This document shows positions 25,601-32,588 of a stretch of 64,000 nucleotides of DNA, piece after piece; positions within the stretch are counted from its first letter, which is position 1; every line of letters starts with the position of its first letter. The stretch is taken from assembly GCF_003347595.2 (NCBI RefSeq), contig NZ_QCZK02000010.1, positions 62,001 to 126,000 on the forward strand, in the 5' to 3' direction. The DNA comes from Botryobacter ruber (GTDB lineage: Bacteria > Bacteroidota > Bacteroidia > Cytophagales > Hymenobacteraceae). Under the pieces are notes generated by a model that was not told where the DNA came from, ran no database searches, and saw only the letters and a list, made by a program, of their open reading frames with translations. The translations under genes and the position numbers were made by a program.

Positions 25601-28231
25601 ACTATCGATTCGGTAAGTGCAGACAAGACGCTGTTCTACCTCTCCGGCCTGGGCAGCATCCTGACCCAAAGCGGTACTTACAAACTGGAAGTGGACCTGC
25701 CAAACATCAAATCAACAGACCAGGTAGCCGGTATGGCAGCCCAGTCCGTTGAACTCCACCTGGACAACAACGGGCCGCAGCTGGTAAAACTGGCAGGCAG
25801 CACAACTGGCGGCCTCGATGCACAGCACATCAACGGTGTAAGCATCGGGTTTAACGAAAATGTGAAAGGCTTCAACACGGCCGCTTTAACGCTGACCCGA
25901 AACGGGGAGGTACTGCCGCTGGCCATTGACCAACTGTCCAACACCGACCTGCAAAACTGGACGGTCAGCAACCTGGGCATGCTGACGTATCCGGAAGGCA
26001 ACTACACCTTCACCGTGAACCTGGCAGGCCTTACCGATGCGATTGGCAACGCCGGAACCGGCACCCAGGCAATCTCCTGGACGGTAGACCGTTCTGCTGC
26101 TCTGGCCATCACAGCCTTAGCTGTTGGTCCGGACCGCGGCTTCTCCGCTACCGACGGCATTACCGCCGGCCTGGCGCAGCAGGTAAGCTTTACCCTGAGC
26201 GCAGACGCTTCGCAGGTAACAGTGTGGCAGGTAGATTTGAGCGGTGAAGTGGTGCTTAAAAACATGACCAACATAGCGGCAGGCGCAGTTACGGTTCCGG
26301 TAACGCTGGTTTCTGCCGGCAGCACCGGCATCAGGGTAACGGCAACCGGCACCAACGGAGGCACTGCCACTGCAGAAAAGCAGTTATTCATCGACCAGGT
26401 GCCACTCTCGGCGCAGTGGCCGGTGCTGACTAATCAGACCACCGCCACGCATGCCGATGCCATCCAGCTGACTTTCAATTCCAGACTCCTAAGCGATACC
26501 GAACTGCTCAGTGCCATCAGCATCAGCAGAAACGGCACATCGGTGCCTGCCACCGGGCTGAGCGTACAGAAAGTAAGCGATACAGAATACCGTATTGCCG
26601 GTCTCCGTACCGCCATCAGCCAGGCAGGTAGTTACCAGCTCTCCTGCAACCTGCAGCCACTGGCGAAGTATAGCAGCGGACTGGCAGGAACAGGAACAGC
26701 AGCTGTCGCCTGGACGGTAGCCTCCACGAACCAGGCACCAGTAGCTAACGCCGGCGCTGACCTGGTTGTTTCGACAACAGGCGTGGTGATGCTCGATGCA
26801 TCTGCCTCTACGGACCCAGAGGCAGACCAGCTGACTTACGAGTGGGTAGCGCCCGAAGGAGTTGTCCTGAGTAATGCCACTACCGCCAGTCCATCGTTCA
26901 ATGTAACCTTAGCCGACCAGGGCAAGACGTATATGTTCCTGCTGATTGTGCGCGACGGTGACTTGTACTCGACGGATGTAGTCAATGTAAAAATGAATCT
27001 GAACGCGGCAACCGGTATCACGCTGGTGGGTAAAGTACAGCTTCAGGGCAGACCGGAAGCGCCGCACGCCAGGTGGCAGACGCCACTGCACGTGTCCATC
27101 TTCCAGTCGGGCCAGGCTACACCGCTGGCTACCTATCAGCCAACCACCGACGAAAACGGCAGCTTCTCGCTCAGCAACCTGGCTGTGGCCGAAGGCAACT
27201 ACGTGGTAACCGTGAAAAACAGCCACACCCTGACAGGCGCCCGAACCGCTACCTTAGCTGCAGGAGCCAACACAGTAGAGTTCGGGGAGCTACGCGAAGG
27301 TGATGCCAACAGCGATGACAAAGTCACCATCCAGGACTTCAGCATTCTTGGTACTTCTTACAACCTGGCACAGGGCAGCACCGGCTACGACGACCGCGCC
27401 GACTTTAACGAAGACAACGAGGTAACACTGCTGGACTTCTCGCTCCTGTCGGGCAACTTCAACCAGGCCGGCTACAAAGTAGCCCCCGGTTCATACGAAG
27501 AGCTGCAGGGCCTGGAGGCCGAACTGAGCCAGATGCGCGCGATGCTCTCCACTTCGCCTGTTTACCTGGAGCTGGTGAAACCATCTGAACAACTTACCAA
27601 AGGCGAAACCTTTACCATGCCTGTTATGCTTCACACCGGTGAGCAGGAGATAGATGGTGCGGAAGTGCACCTCACTTTCGACCCGACCAGGCTGAAGGTA
27701 ACAGCTCTCACCGCCGGCACGCACCTGCCGGTCGTGCTCCTGAACAAGTTCGATAACGAGCAAGGCCGCATCAGTTTTGCAGCCGGTGCCTTCGCCAACT
27801 TACCAAAAGGCGACCTGGAGCTGTTCAGCATCCGCTTCGAAGTGATTGGTGAAACAGGCGAGTCGGCGGTAACCTTTACCAGCACAAGCCCTGGCCAGAC
27901 CAACGTCACTTACCGGGGCAGGTCCGTGCTGAGCGGCACCTCGGGCGGAACAGTAGGCATCAAAAACTGCAAAAACTGCGACGGCAAAGAAGTGGTAGCC
28001 TACCCGAACCCGACCAAAGACAAGTTCATACTCTCCTTCCGGGGCTACACGCAGGAACTCGGCAAACTCACCATCATCCGCATGGACGGTGCCGAGCTGC
28101 AGACCCTGCCGCTGGATCTGCGCCAGGGCAATGCCGTGGAGGTAGACCTCACCGACTATCCAACAGGCATGTACCTCATTCGCCTCGAAATAGGGAATAC
28201 CACTTCTGTTCATCGGGTGCTTAAACACTGA
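16667..28231 (+). CDS. Giant multidomain T9SS-secreted protein (3854 residues)
   Basis: Signal peptide at 1-30 (ends FVQAQQ). Three roughly 80-residue repeats start near 32, 112 and 193 (EYFINQDPGYG, EYFFDTDPGYG, EYYVDTDPGFG). PKD/Ig-like domains follow, then a LamG/concanavalin-like domain (about 614-830), MBG-like repeats (838-1070), three Calx-beta-like domains (about 1077-1390), a CARDB-like domain (1395-1515), a carboxypeptidase-regulatory-like domain (1826-1912), a cysteine-rich region (about 2060-2225), Ig-like domains with GIPAAVTSEQVEHVTVKFNK (2810 onward), a PKD domain (3358-3445), a dockerin-like pair of calcium loops (GDANSDDKVT and DFNEDNEVT, 3544-3605) and a cohesin-like domain (3632-3765). 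The T9SS tail starts at AYPNPTKDKF (about 3775). It is probably a cell-surface adhesin or matrix protein; no enzyme domain was seen. The frame is intact throughout. Confidence 0.88.
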   Translation: MNISIYKSLLLLGVWLCCALLPGISFVQAQQITKLEYFINQDPGYGKATAIAITAGTDVTKSFPIDIASLPAGFHNLHVRARNANGLWTTTLMKTFYKQTLADVVPGEQLANITKGEYFFDTDPGYGLGTPISISPGQDLQNVTLAADISALSNGFHNLHLRFKSANGKWSTTTMTTFFKQGISQVEGAARKNIVKGEYYVDTDPGFGKGTNIPLTAAPDLTNLAFTLDMNQVSVGNHKLYIRFKNEQGLWSAPSSSDFEVAAPSELIVTTGDITDPLCAGATVAVPFTVNQPFGSNNIFKAELSNASGSFDSPVIIGTLEGQDSDTIRATIPATTAAGTNYRIRVTASSPDKTSAPTAALSISKLPNNFAITGLSSTCTGAQNYTITQAAQGEATYTWEVSGGGTVEATGSTATVNWTTAGTHTLKLTIANACGNSIAKELAVQVLDAVPASAPTLTKNSLQLQASAAPAGSNVTGYQWYLNGNSISGATGATYQVTQPGSYTVAYKNACGSGTASSPIVYTNLKQDQTITFTSLPDRRYGDAPFTVSATASSGLPVSFEVAAGPASISGNTVTLTGTGTVTIRAIQAGNDTYNAATPVEQSFSVQQATENNCQVAALSFDGSNDYVLVNAPTTTSYTIETWVNVTTVANSSILVGTNSGGPGSSWSHQLRISNGKFQHYLWDGSTRIVESTTPVVAGEWYHVAIVATQNGAMRLYVNGVEEGTTVNVGTPWSSGTQYRIGSSSSGYGYFSGVVEEVRLWNVALTATEIQDGKATAITPAHPKYANLTNHWKLEEGTGTITADAKGSATGTLVNMDAATAWTSTNSPISCAPVPVKQNQTITFAELGAKTFGDAAFELSASATSGLPVSFAVVSGPATVAGNKLSITGAGTVKVRATQTGNESFYAAPAVERTFEVAKATATIQLASLTQVFTGTAKTPAATTTPAGIPVTFTFDGSSTAPVNAGTYAFEATINSPNYVGSATGTLVVEQASQHISFAVITDKFLNESPLTLNATAASGLAVSYEIVSGPASVAGNEVTLTGLGTVEIKATQAGNENYLPAAVAQRFNVISNVKPVLTISNLPAEAMEGAVVTFRVNTDLAPTSPLQVFLTTSSPSRFPLPASVTIPAGSLYTDVTVTLEQDIVPELELAVQVKAGAANHTAAMGNITVKDDDVPGLELVLHSTVVSEGGGAFATQATLKRLPGGSPVAFTANLTASVPNTLIVPASIPLAANENEKTFTVGVVDNSLADGDRQVNLTAAVFVNSCSCNAPATSSGSVTTTLTVTDNDGPALTLKASQLTLPEGFATAGRLRIARNTPTTTALTVNLTSSNTNEATVPATTVIAAGQAFVEVPITTVNDGVTDGNKQVYFHASSEGFSTGSVWVMVTDQNLPDLQLASVSVGSAQVQAGALFNYSITVKNSGFATAPTGVVVRGYLSKDDAIDATDKVVSEDVIAVSIPAGQTVQVQNAVQAPNTPGDFKILYWVNPDATLTELLSTNNKAAAVALKINPDYTATALVSNAYYLKGQPVPVTGKATRFNGADAANAPVEVYIITNGLRRTVTATTDNTGNYSTSFVPLANEAGFYTIGASFPGIAATTEQDNFNILGVRINNGQVPQFKTTLDQPLTGTLAIKNMSNKSLSNFTLAPVTLPNGAQMQFETVPTLAGNASINLPYTVTGAALSPGTNFEVAKLQVVATEGNVQTQDVFYFCQAPSAFLVADAGKLDVAVSSATGERLVELRIMNKGQGATGKVTVNLPQTGWLTSLTPAVLPSLATNDTAVMLLKFLATADVPFNYPVKGNLTIDTENGNSLNIPFAFEKKSESTGTLKVDVTNQFTYYSEGAPKVAGARVVVKNYFSGVVYADGVTDATGVFTAAGIPEGKHRIVVEKEKHQPYDGTITINPGGTTETSVFLNYQAITFNWSVVPTAVEDKYDITLEAKFETHVPMPVVTIDMPKTLPQLTGDEIYAFKVTLTNHGLIAAEDVALNLPQHDPEYEFVTNYEPARLLAQQSIQVPFIMRRRDTAAGGETLVAGGPSVEAISEFLGIAPSQYTTMATQAGLNCRDFAQVVYWYSCNISTGLWQQGGALFSFEGRVCGEDGPDGGGGGLDPNVIGRYAEAFPSCAICPSPDNFKGKPGWQHPQFVTGVTSCVDCINNLIGAVASCIPGSNLATGVSSASCVFGNVMGGKGLIDYVPCVPNLIPFPVSCAKAIWDLIFACGNTSTGGGAMSASAFGAQRAFDTDPLGPVFQQIGNDLKLVTDAYEAREAWGLHYFGNMLHSDAWKDLEPLLEPYISTLEAIPAEEQTAILAAMQGYEIPQATIQAFFVRWNKSIEALEADVLEPNAQYPDIINWNQVQAWSYVMKNAYDAAVSKGYSSVLDMHDQVRAELDELLNEQKNAVCASVKVQFSQQLTMTREAFEGTLDIFNGHPTDAMEMLSVNIRITDANGVPSNGVFEIQTKSLTNLSDVTGSGAIGSQQNGIVKFLFIPERDAAPTVPVVYNFGGTVRYFDPYAKAMVDLPLADVPLTVNPSPNLMLHYFMERNILGDDALTKNVVEPSLPAELAVMVENQGYGPAVNMMISSAQPKIIENEKGLAINFNIVGSNFQGQPKKLGVTDINFGTIPALQTRIGQWYFTSSLLGKFVEYQASVVHANSYGNPELSLVKGVQLHELTRSIRAYGTSEDVINDFLVNDEFDAQDVPDVIYFSQGNRTEKVIVAANGSFNTQVAGPSFTNTLTVTASAAGWNYIKLPDPGNRRYELVSVTRNDGQVIPLSNAWLTFVTLPVSRPPVYENKFHFVDKFASTSPVTYTLVWAPKNLNVPEVVSIEGIPAAVTSEQVEHVTVKFNKSIDPTSFTHEDLSLTFQGGANIMSNAVVVTQLDTATFSVDLSALTTGNGFYNLTVQAAGVQDMYGISGETGKQATWTQYLTVPAVQAFQGLPEGNVAAAFNTVQVLFNLPIDETTATAERFRILKENVLQSGLVTIDSVSADKTLFYLSGLGSILTQSGTYKLEVDLPNIKSTDQVAGMAAQSVELHLDNNGPQLVKLAGSTTGGLDAQHINGVSIGFNENVKGFNTAALTLTRNGEVLPLAIDQLSNTDLQNWTVSNLGMLTYPEGNYTFTVNLAGLTDAIGNAGTGTQAISWTVDRSAALAITALAVGPDRGFSATDGITAGLAQQVSFTLSADASQVTVWQVDLSGEVVLKNMTNIAAGAVTVPVTLVSAGSTGIRVTATGTNGGTATAEKQLFIDQVPLSAQWPVLTNQTTATHADAIQLTFNSRLLSDTELLSAISISRNGTSVPATGLSVQKVSDTEYRIAGLRTAISQAGSYQLSCNLQPLAKYSSGLAGTGTAAVAWTVASTNQAPVANAGADLVVSTTGVVMLDASASTDPEADQLTYEWVAPEGVVLSNATTASPSFNVTLADQGKTYMFLLIVRDGDLYSTDVVNVKMNLNAATGITLVGKVQLQGRPEAPHARWQTPLHVSIFQSGQATPLATYQPTTDENGSFSLSNLAVAEGNYVVTVKNSHTLTGARTATLAAGANTVEFGELREGDANSDDKVTIQDFSILGTSYNLAQGSTGYDDRADFNEDNEVTLLDFSLLSGNFNQAGYKVAPGSYEELQGLEAELSQMRAMLSTSPVYLELVKPSEQLTKGETFTMPVMLHTGEQEIDGAEVHLTFDPTRLKVTALTAGTHLPVVLLNKFDNEQGRISFAAGAFANLPKGDLELFSIRFEVIGETGESAVTFTSTSPGQTNVTYRGRSVLSGTSGGTVGIKNCKNCDGKEVVAYPNPTKDKFILSFRGYTQELGKLTIIRMDGAELQTLPLDLRQGNAVEVDLTDYPTGMYLIRLEIGNTTSVHRVLKH

Positions 28232-28248
28232 TGATGCCAGGTAAGGCA

Positions 28249-28277
28249 CAGGCCGGAAGCGCTATGCTCCCGGCCTG
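28249..28277 (+). terminator. Probable terminator after the giant gene
   Basis: CAGGCCGG pairs with CCGGCCTG around a 13-base loop, 18 bases after the stop codon. Only a weak T-rich stretch follows. Confidence 0.55.
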
Positions 28278-28413
28278 CACCTTGCCTTTCTGCCAGACCA
28301 GGAGCATTCTTACATGAACAGCTTCAGGCAAACTGTACTACACACATTTTACCAACAACACTATGAAAAATTATGAACACAACCAGACATCCCGGTACAA
28401 AGACAACATTCTC

Positions 28414-29454
28414 ATGAAAACAGTCTTTACATTTCTGGCCCTTTTTGCTTTTTCCCTGGCCCAGGCGCAGGTAAAGCTGCTGGTAGCACCAGCCGAGAAA
28501 GTGGTGACAGAAGGTGACGTATTTACCCTGGAAGTAAACGTGGAAACCGGTACACAGCCACTCGATGGCGCCAACATCTTCCTGGCTTTTAACCCGGCGG
28601 TGCTCCAGGTGCAATCGGCAACAGCAGGCAGCGGGCTTCCTGTCCCGCTTTCGCCTGTCAGCTTCGACAACACCACCGGCCTGGTGAGTTATGCCTATGG
28701 CGCTTTTTCCAATTTCCCCAGCGGCAACTTCAACCTGTTCACCATCGAGGTTAAAGCCACGGGCAGCGGGGTGAGTGTACTGAGTTTTGTTTCGAGCAAC
28801 GGTATTGACACAGAACTTTCCTACAGCGGCCAACCTGTTCCGGCAGAGCAGGTAAACGGAAAAGCGACGTCCTCTCCCTCGTCAGCACCGCTACCGGTAA
28901 CCCTGCTGTACTTTAAGGGCAGGAGCACGGCAGCAGGAAACCAGTTGTCCTGGGCAACAGCCACGGAAGACAACAGCAGCCATTTTGTAGTGGAACGGTC
29001 CGGGAACGGAAGTAACTTTACTGCCATTGCTACCCTGCAAGCCGCCGGCCTGAGCAGGCAACAAATCCTATATACCTATGCCGACAAAGCGTCGGCAACG
29101 CTTACGGGCACCCACTATTACCGCCTGAAGCAGGTCGACCTGGACGGGACGTTTGAATATTCTTTTATGATCGCGCTGGATAACCAGGCAGCTGCCAGGG
29201 CAGGCATTATCGCTTACCCGAATCCGTTTACCGATGCCCTCACGCTGGCTTTGCCACGAGGAACGACGGCAGAAACAGCTGAGGTCCTGCTCACCACCCT
29301 GGAAGGTAAAATCCTCTACCAGGCTCGCATGACATTACCCGACGGAGAAAAAAATATCGTGCTCACCGGCTTGCCTGTAATATCGGCCGGGCTGTACCTG
29401 GTCAGGCTTCAGCTGGACGAGGAGCTGTACTTACTCAAACTTACAAAGCGATAA
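28414..29454 (+). CDS. Cohesin-domain T9SS-secreted protein
   Basis: A 346-residue protein from the ATG at 28414, which begins a good signal peptide (MKTVFTFLALFAFSLAQAQ); an earlier in-frame ATG adds a polar 17-residue extension. Residues about 20-165 form a cohesin-like domain (EGDVFTLEVNVETGTQPLDG, ANIFLAFNPAVLQVQSATAG, YAYGAFSNFPSGNFNLFTIE). This closely parallels the domain near the C-terminus of the preceding giant protein. A fibronectin-like segment (LYFKGRSTAAGNQLSWATAT, then FVVERSGNGSNFTAIATLQA) is typical of Bacteroidota T9SS proteins. The T9SS tail begins at IAYPNPFTDALTLALP. No enzyme domain is present. It may dock to the dockerin-like segment of the giant protein, but this is inference. 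Confidence 0.82.
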   Translation: MKTVFTFLALFAFSLAQAQVKLLVAPAEKVVTEGDVFTLEVNVETGTQPLDGANIFLAFNPAVLQVQSATAGSGLPVPLSPVSFDNTTGLVSYAYGAFSNFPSGNFNLFTIEVKATGSGVSVLSFVSSNGIDTELSYSGQPVPAEQVNGKATSSPSSAPLPVTLLYFKGRSTAAGNQLSWATATEDNSSHFVVERSGNGSNFTAIATLQAAGLSRQQILYTYADKASATLTGTHYYRLKQVDLDGTFEYSFMIALDNQAAARAGIIAYPNPFTDALTLALPRGTTAETAEVLLTTLEGKILYQARMTLPDGEKNIVLTGLPVISAGLYLVRLQLDEELYLLKLTKR

Positions 29455-29468
29455 GTAGATAAGTAGAA

Positions 29469-29501
29469 GAGCAGCAGTGGCCGTGGTGGCTGGTGCAGCA
29501 A
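29469..29501 (+). repeat. TGGTGGCAG-family repeat, copy 4
   Basis: Reads GAGCAGCAGTGGCCGTGGTG then GCTGGTGCAGCAA. It lies immediately after the cohesin gene and is the plus-orientation partner of 29761-29790. Confidence 0.7.
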
Positions 29502-29530
29502 AGCAAAAAATTTAATGGCAGGAAAAGTCC

Positions 29531-29727
29531 TCCTTTGAAGTCAGGGCCGTTTCATTCAAAATATTTATAGCGCGCGGGTTCCCCTCGTGTTTACTACTCG
29601 TGGCCTCTGGCCGCCGTAAACTGACTGTAGAATGGTTCACAACGGCCAGAGGCCGCGAGTAGTAGACACGAACGAAGACGTTCGCGCCAGGTTTGTTAGA
29701 ATGAAACGACCCCACCTTCAAAAAGGG
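29531..29727. repeat. Nested long inverted repeat
   Basis: The inner arms 29586-29613 and 29643-29670 match over 28 bases with two mismatches (TTTACTACTCGTGGCCTC against its complement). The outer arms 29531-29557 and 29699-29727 are more diverged (CGTTTCATTC and GAATGAAACG). Confidence 0.85.
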
Positions 29728-29760
29728 ACAAAATACCTCTTGCGTAACCTGATTTCGTTC

Positions 29761-29790
29761 TGCAGCACCGGCCACCACAGCCTCTGCACT
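29761..29790 (-). repeat. TGGTGGCAG-family repeat, inverted copy 5
   Basis: Reads TGCAGCACCGGCCACCACAG then CCTCTGC. Inverted partner of 29469-29501, so the pair encloses the long inverted repeat. Confidence 0.65.
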
Positions 29791-29877
29791 TCAGCGTTTC
29801 AGGACAGTACAGGATAGAAAGCCAGCAGCTGTTGTGTAGTTTAGAACCTTTAGAGAATATTCAACAGTAACTAAAGG

Positions 29878-31335
29878 ATGAAGAAAAAGAACATAATTTT
29901 CCTGGTAATGCTATCGGTGCTGGCCCTGCAGTTTACGGGTTGTAAGAAAGTAGTACCGGAAACAGAGAACCTGACAGCCGATCTGCCAAAGCTGGAGTGG
30001 ATAAAAGAGGTAGGCGCTAAAACAATGCCTGCTAAGAAAACCGTTTTTGAGGTAAACGGCTACGGTGCCGTGAACGATGGCAAAACACTCAACACCAAAG
30101 CCATTCAGGCGGCCATCGATGCCTGTGCTGCCAAAGGCGGCGGTGTGGTTACCTTTAAGCCGGGCCAGTACCTGACCGGTTCTATCTTTGTGAAGAACGG
30201 CGTAAACCTGCGCATCGACAAAGATGTGGTGATTTTAGGCAGCCAGAGCCTGGAAGATTACCCGGACATGAAATCGCGGATTGCGGGTATCGAGATGGTG
30301 TGGCCGGCGGCGCTGATAAACGTACTGAACCAGAAAAATGCAGCCGTAACAGGCGAGGGTGTGGTACACGCCCAGGGAAAACCGTTCTGGGATGCTTACT
30401 GGCAACTGCGCCGCGAGTACGAACCCAAGGGCCTGCGCTGGATTGTGGACTACGACGCCAAACGCCCGCGCACACTGCTCGTTTCCGAATCGTCTGATGT
30501 AACGGTGAAAGGCGTTACCTTTAAACAAGCCGGCTTCTGGACCATCCATGTCCTCTACTCCGACCACGTCACCATCGACGGCGTTATTATCCAGAACAAC
30601 ATCGACGGGCACGGCCCCAGCACCGACGGCATCGACATCGACTCCTCCTCCTATGTGCTGGTGCAGAACTCCGACATCGACTGCAACGACGACAACTTCT
30701 GCCTGAAAGCCGGCCGAGACTGGGATGGACTGCGGGTAAACAGGCCTACCGAGTATGTGGTTATCCGCAACTGCATTTCGCGGGCCGGCGGTGGCCTGAT
30801 CACCTTTGGCAGCGAAACCTCCGGCAGCATACGCCATGTGCTGGCGTACAACCTGAAGGCAAAAGGCACAGGCGTAGGCATCCGGTTTAAGTCAGCAACG
30901 ACCAGGGGCGGCACAGTAGAGGAAATTTACATGCAGGACATGGAAATGAATGGCGTCGGTACACCCATCGAGGTATCGATGAACTGGAACCCGAGCTACA
31001 GCTACTCCACCCTGCCCGAAGGCTACAACATCGAAACGGTGCCGCAGCACTGGAAAACCATGCTGATGCCGGTAGAACCTGCTGAACGCGGCATTCCTAA
31101 ATTCCGGAATGTGTACATCTCCGACATAAAAGTAACCGATGCCCGCAGAGCGCTTTCCGCTTCCGGCATAAAAGAATCGCTGGTAGAAAATTTTCATCTC
31201 GAAGACATTGACATCGAAGCGAAAACGGCCGGCCAGATCAACTATGCCAAAGACTGGACGTTTGATGACGTGGACATAAAAACCGCTGACAACAGCAAAA
31301 TTGAAATAAAGAACAGCACCGGCGTGAGTTTATAA
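29878..31335 (+). CDS. GH28 polygalacturonase / rhamnogalacturonan hydrolase, lipoprotein
   Basis: A 485-residue protein with a lipoprotein signal (LALQFTGC, Cys22). The GH28 fold begins with FEVNGYGAVNDGKTLNTKAI and GGGVVTFKPGQYLTGSIFVK. Active-site blocks are GPSTDGIDIDSS (for the usual NTDG), CNDDNFCLKAG (the Asp pair), FGSETSG (where most family members have GHG plus a Ser) and GIRFKSA (for RIK). The three expected acidic residues are present. The missing His in the third block suggests a rhamnogalacturonan-acting or exo-acting branch rather than a classical endopolygalacturonase. It should act on the galacturonic acid linkages of pectin at the outer membrane. It is a single transcription unit with a good terminator at 31361. 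Confidence 0.9.
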   Translation: MKKKNIIFLVMLSVLALQFTGCKKVVPETENLTADLPKLEWIKEVGAKTMPAKKTVFEVNGYGAVNDGKTLNTKAIQAAIDACAAKGGGVVTFKPGQYLTGSIFVKNGVNLRIDKDVVILGSQSLEDYPDMKSRIAGIEMVWPAALINVLNQKNAAVTGEGVVHAQGKPFWDAYWQLRREYEPKGLRWIVDYDAKRPRTLLVSESSDVTVKGVTFKQAGFWTIHVLYSDHVTIDGVIIQNNIDGHGPSTDGIDIDSSSYVLVQNSDIDCNDDNFCLKAGRDWDGLRVNRPTEYVVIRNCISRAGGGLITFGSETSGSIRHVLAYNLKAKGTGVGIRFKSATTRGGTVEEIYMQDMEMNGVGTPIEVSMNWNPSYSYSTLPEGYNIETVPQHWKTMLMPVEPAERGIPKFRNVYISDIKVTDARRALSASGIKESLVENFHLEDIDIEAKTAGQINYAKDWTFDDVDIKTADNSKIEIKNSTGVSL

Positions 31336-31360
31336 TTCGCTTGCTGTATTGCTGCAAAAA

Positions 31361-31391
31361 AGCCCGGCTCCAGATTTCCTGTGGCCGGGCT
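31361..31391 (+). terminator. Terminator of the GH28 gene
   Basis: AGCCCGGC pairs with GCCGGGCT around a 15-base loop, with A residues before and an AT-rich tail after. It starts 26 bases after the stop codon. Confidence 0.75.
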
Positions 31392-31401
31392 ATTTAATTG
31401 T

Positions 31402-31436
31402 GAGGAGCAGCGGGTGTGGTGGCAGCTGCAGCAGAA
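31402..31436 (+). repeat. TGGTGGCAG repeat, copy 6
   Basis: GAGGAGCAGCGGGTGTGGTG then GCAGCTGCAGCA, close to the family consensus. It forms an inverted pair with 31531-31561. Confidence 0.8.
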
Positions 31437-31530
31437 TTATCTGAACCACAGATTTAGCGGATTTAAGGATGACACTGATTTTTCAGCAAGACTTACCTGC
31501 TCCACACTTACTTTCTTAAACAGATAATTT

Positions 31531-31561
31531 TGCTGCAGCTGCCACCACAGCCACCGCTCCT
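31531..31561 (-). repeat. TGGTGGCAG repeat, inverted copy 7
   Basis: TGCTGCAGCTGCCACCACAG then CCACCGCTCC. Fifteen bases (TGCAGCTGCCACCAC) match the reverse complement of copy 6 exactly. The roughly 95 bases between the copies hold a CCACAGATTTAGCGGATTTA word of the kind scattered through Bacteroidota intergenic DNA. Confidence 0.8.
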
Positions 31562-31588
31562 TTGTATTTTTTTTAGTACGCCCTGCTG

Positions 31589-32266
31589 CTACCGGTCCGT
31601 TTCAATCCAATAAAACAAGGCATCTTTCTTTTTCCAGTACATCTCGCCGTTCCGTTTAATTTTAAGGGAGCTGTCTTCTACCGGGATCTTGTAAAAATCG
31701 CGCAACGAAACCCCGACATGAACCGTGGCACGGACGGGACTGCTGTAACCGGAAAAACCGATGGCTTCTGCATACAGCGTGTCGTTTTGAAAAAGAGATG
31801 CATACATGCCGGTGGGGTAAGCCTTCAGCACCAGTTGGTGCAGGTTGCCTTGATACACCAGGCTGGAATCGCTCCTGCTCAGGGCACCAGCTTTCAGGCT
31901 GTCGACCAGCACCTCCACCACTACATTCACCCCGATTTCCGAAGTCAGCAGCAGTTCATGCGTGGTTGCCGTAGTTGCCTGTATGGTTACGGTGGGTTTT
32001 AGCCTGGCGGTATCGGTTTTTTGCCCATGCAGCAGCAACAGGTTGTCTTTCCTGGTCCAGGTGCCTTGCAGTACCTGTTGCGTTCCCATCAGGCCTGGTG
32101 CAGCGTAAGTGAAGGTAGAATCGGCAGCGATCGTTAGCTTTTGCTGCCCGGTACTATAATAACTTCCGAAGTAGATCCTGCCAACCGTACAGGATGTACC
32201 GCAAATAACAGAGAGAAACAGAACAAGCTTTGCAACCGGACCGGCATTTCTGTGTAACATCTCCAT
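31589..32266 (-). CDS. Hypothetical lipoprotein
   Basis: A 225-residue protein from the ATG at 32266; a second ATG two codons later is equally possible. A lipoprotein-like signal ends in SVICGTSC. The mature part has a small beta-rich domain of the kind that measures response to a scalar (YYSTGQQKLTIAADSTFTYA, LQGTWTRKDNLLLLHGQ). This resembles small Bacteroidota lipoproteins with an N-terminal META- or lipocalin-like barrel. The function is unknown. It converges with the GH28 gene and has no obvious link to pectin. Confidence 0.7.
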   Translation of the reverse strand: MEMLHRNAGPVAKLVLFLSVICGTSCTVGRIYFGSYYSTGQQKLTIAADSTFTYAAPGLMGTQQVLQGTWTRKDNLLLLHGQKTDTARLKPTVTIQATTATTHELLLTSEIGVNVVVEVLVDSLKAGALSRSDSSLVYQGNLHQLVLKAYPTGMYASLFQNDTLYAEAIGFSGYSSPVRATVHVGVSLRDFYKIPVEDSSLKIKRNGEMYWKKKDALFYWIETDR

Positions 32267-32588
32267 GTTCGTTTTACTTAACGTTGTTGTTTCCTGTGTG
32301 CAATACGATAACGGGTAAAACAAAGACTACGCTTACGGCTCCGGCAGCAGGCATTTTTATCGGGTAAATCTGCCCACCTACCAGCACCAGCCCACAGCCG
32401 GACCGCCTGCTAAACGGTACAATACCCCATGCTACAGCATGTTAAGCAATATTTCCAGGCGAAGCAAAAAGAAGCCAACTGAAAAGGGCCAGGCCTGCCA
32501 CAATCTTTATTTCACCAAATCGTTTATTAGATAAAAACAATTTTGCATTTTTATAGTATATCACTTTTACGAGGCTACCCCTTTCCAC

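Larger units (their letters stand above)
29455..29877. other. Intergenic region with a long inverted repeat
   Basis: No gene seen. It contains a TGGTGGCAG repeat, a nested inverted repeat spanning 29531-29727 and an inverted TGGTGGCAG repeat. The GH28 promoter should lie in the last 90 bases. Confidence 0.6.
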
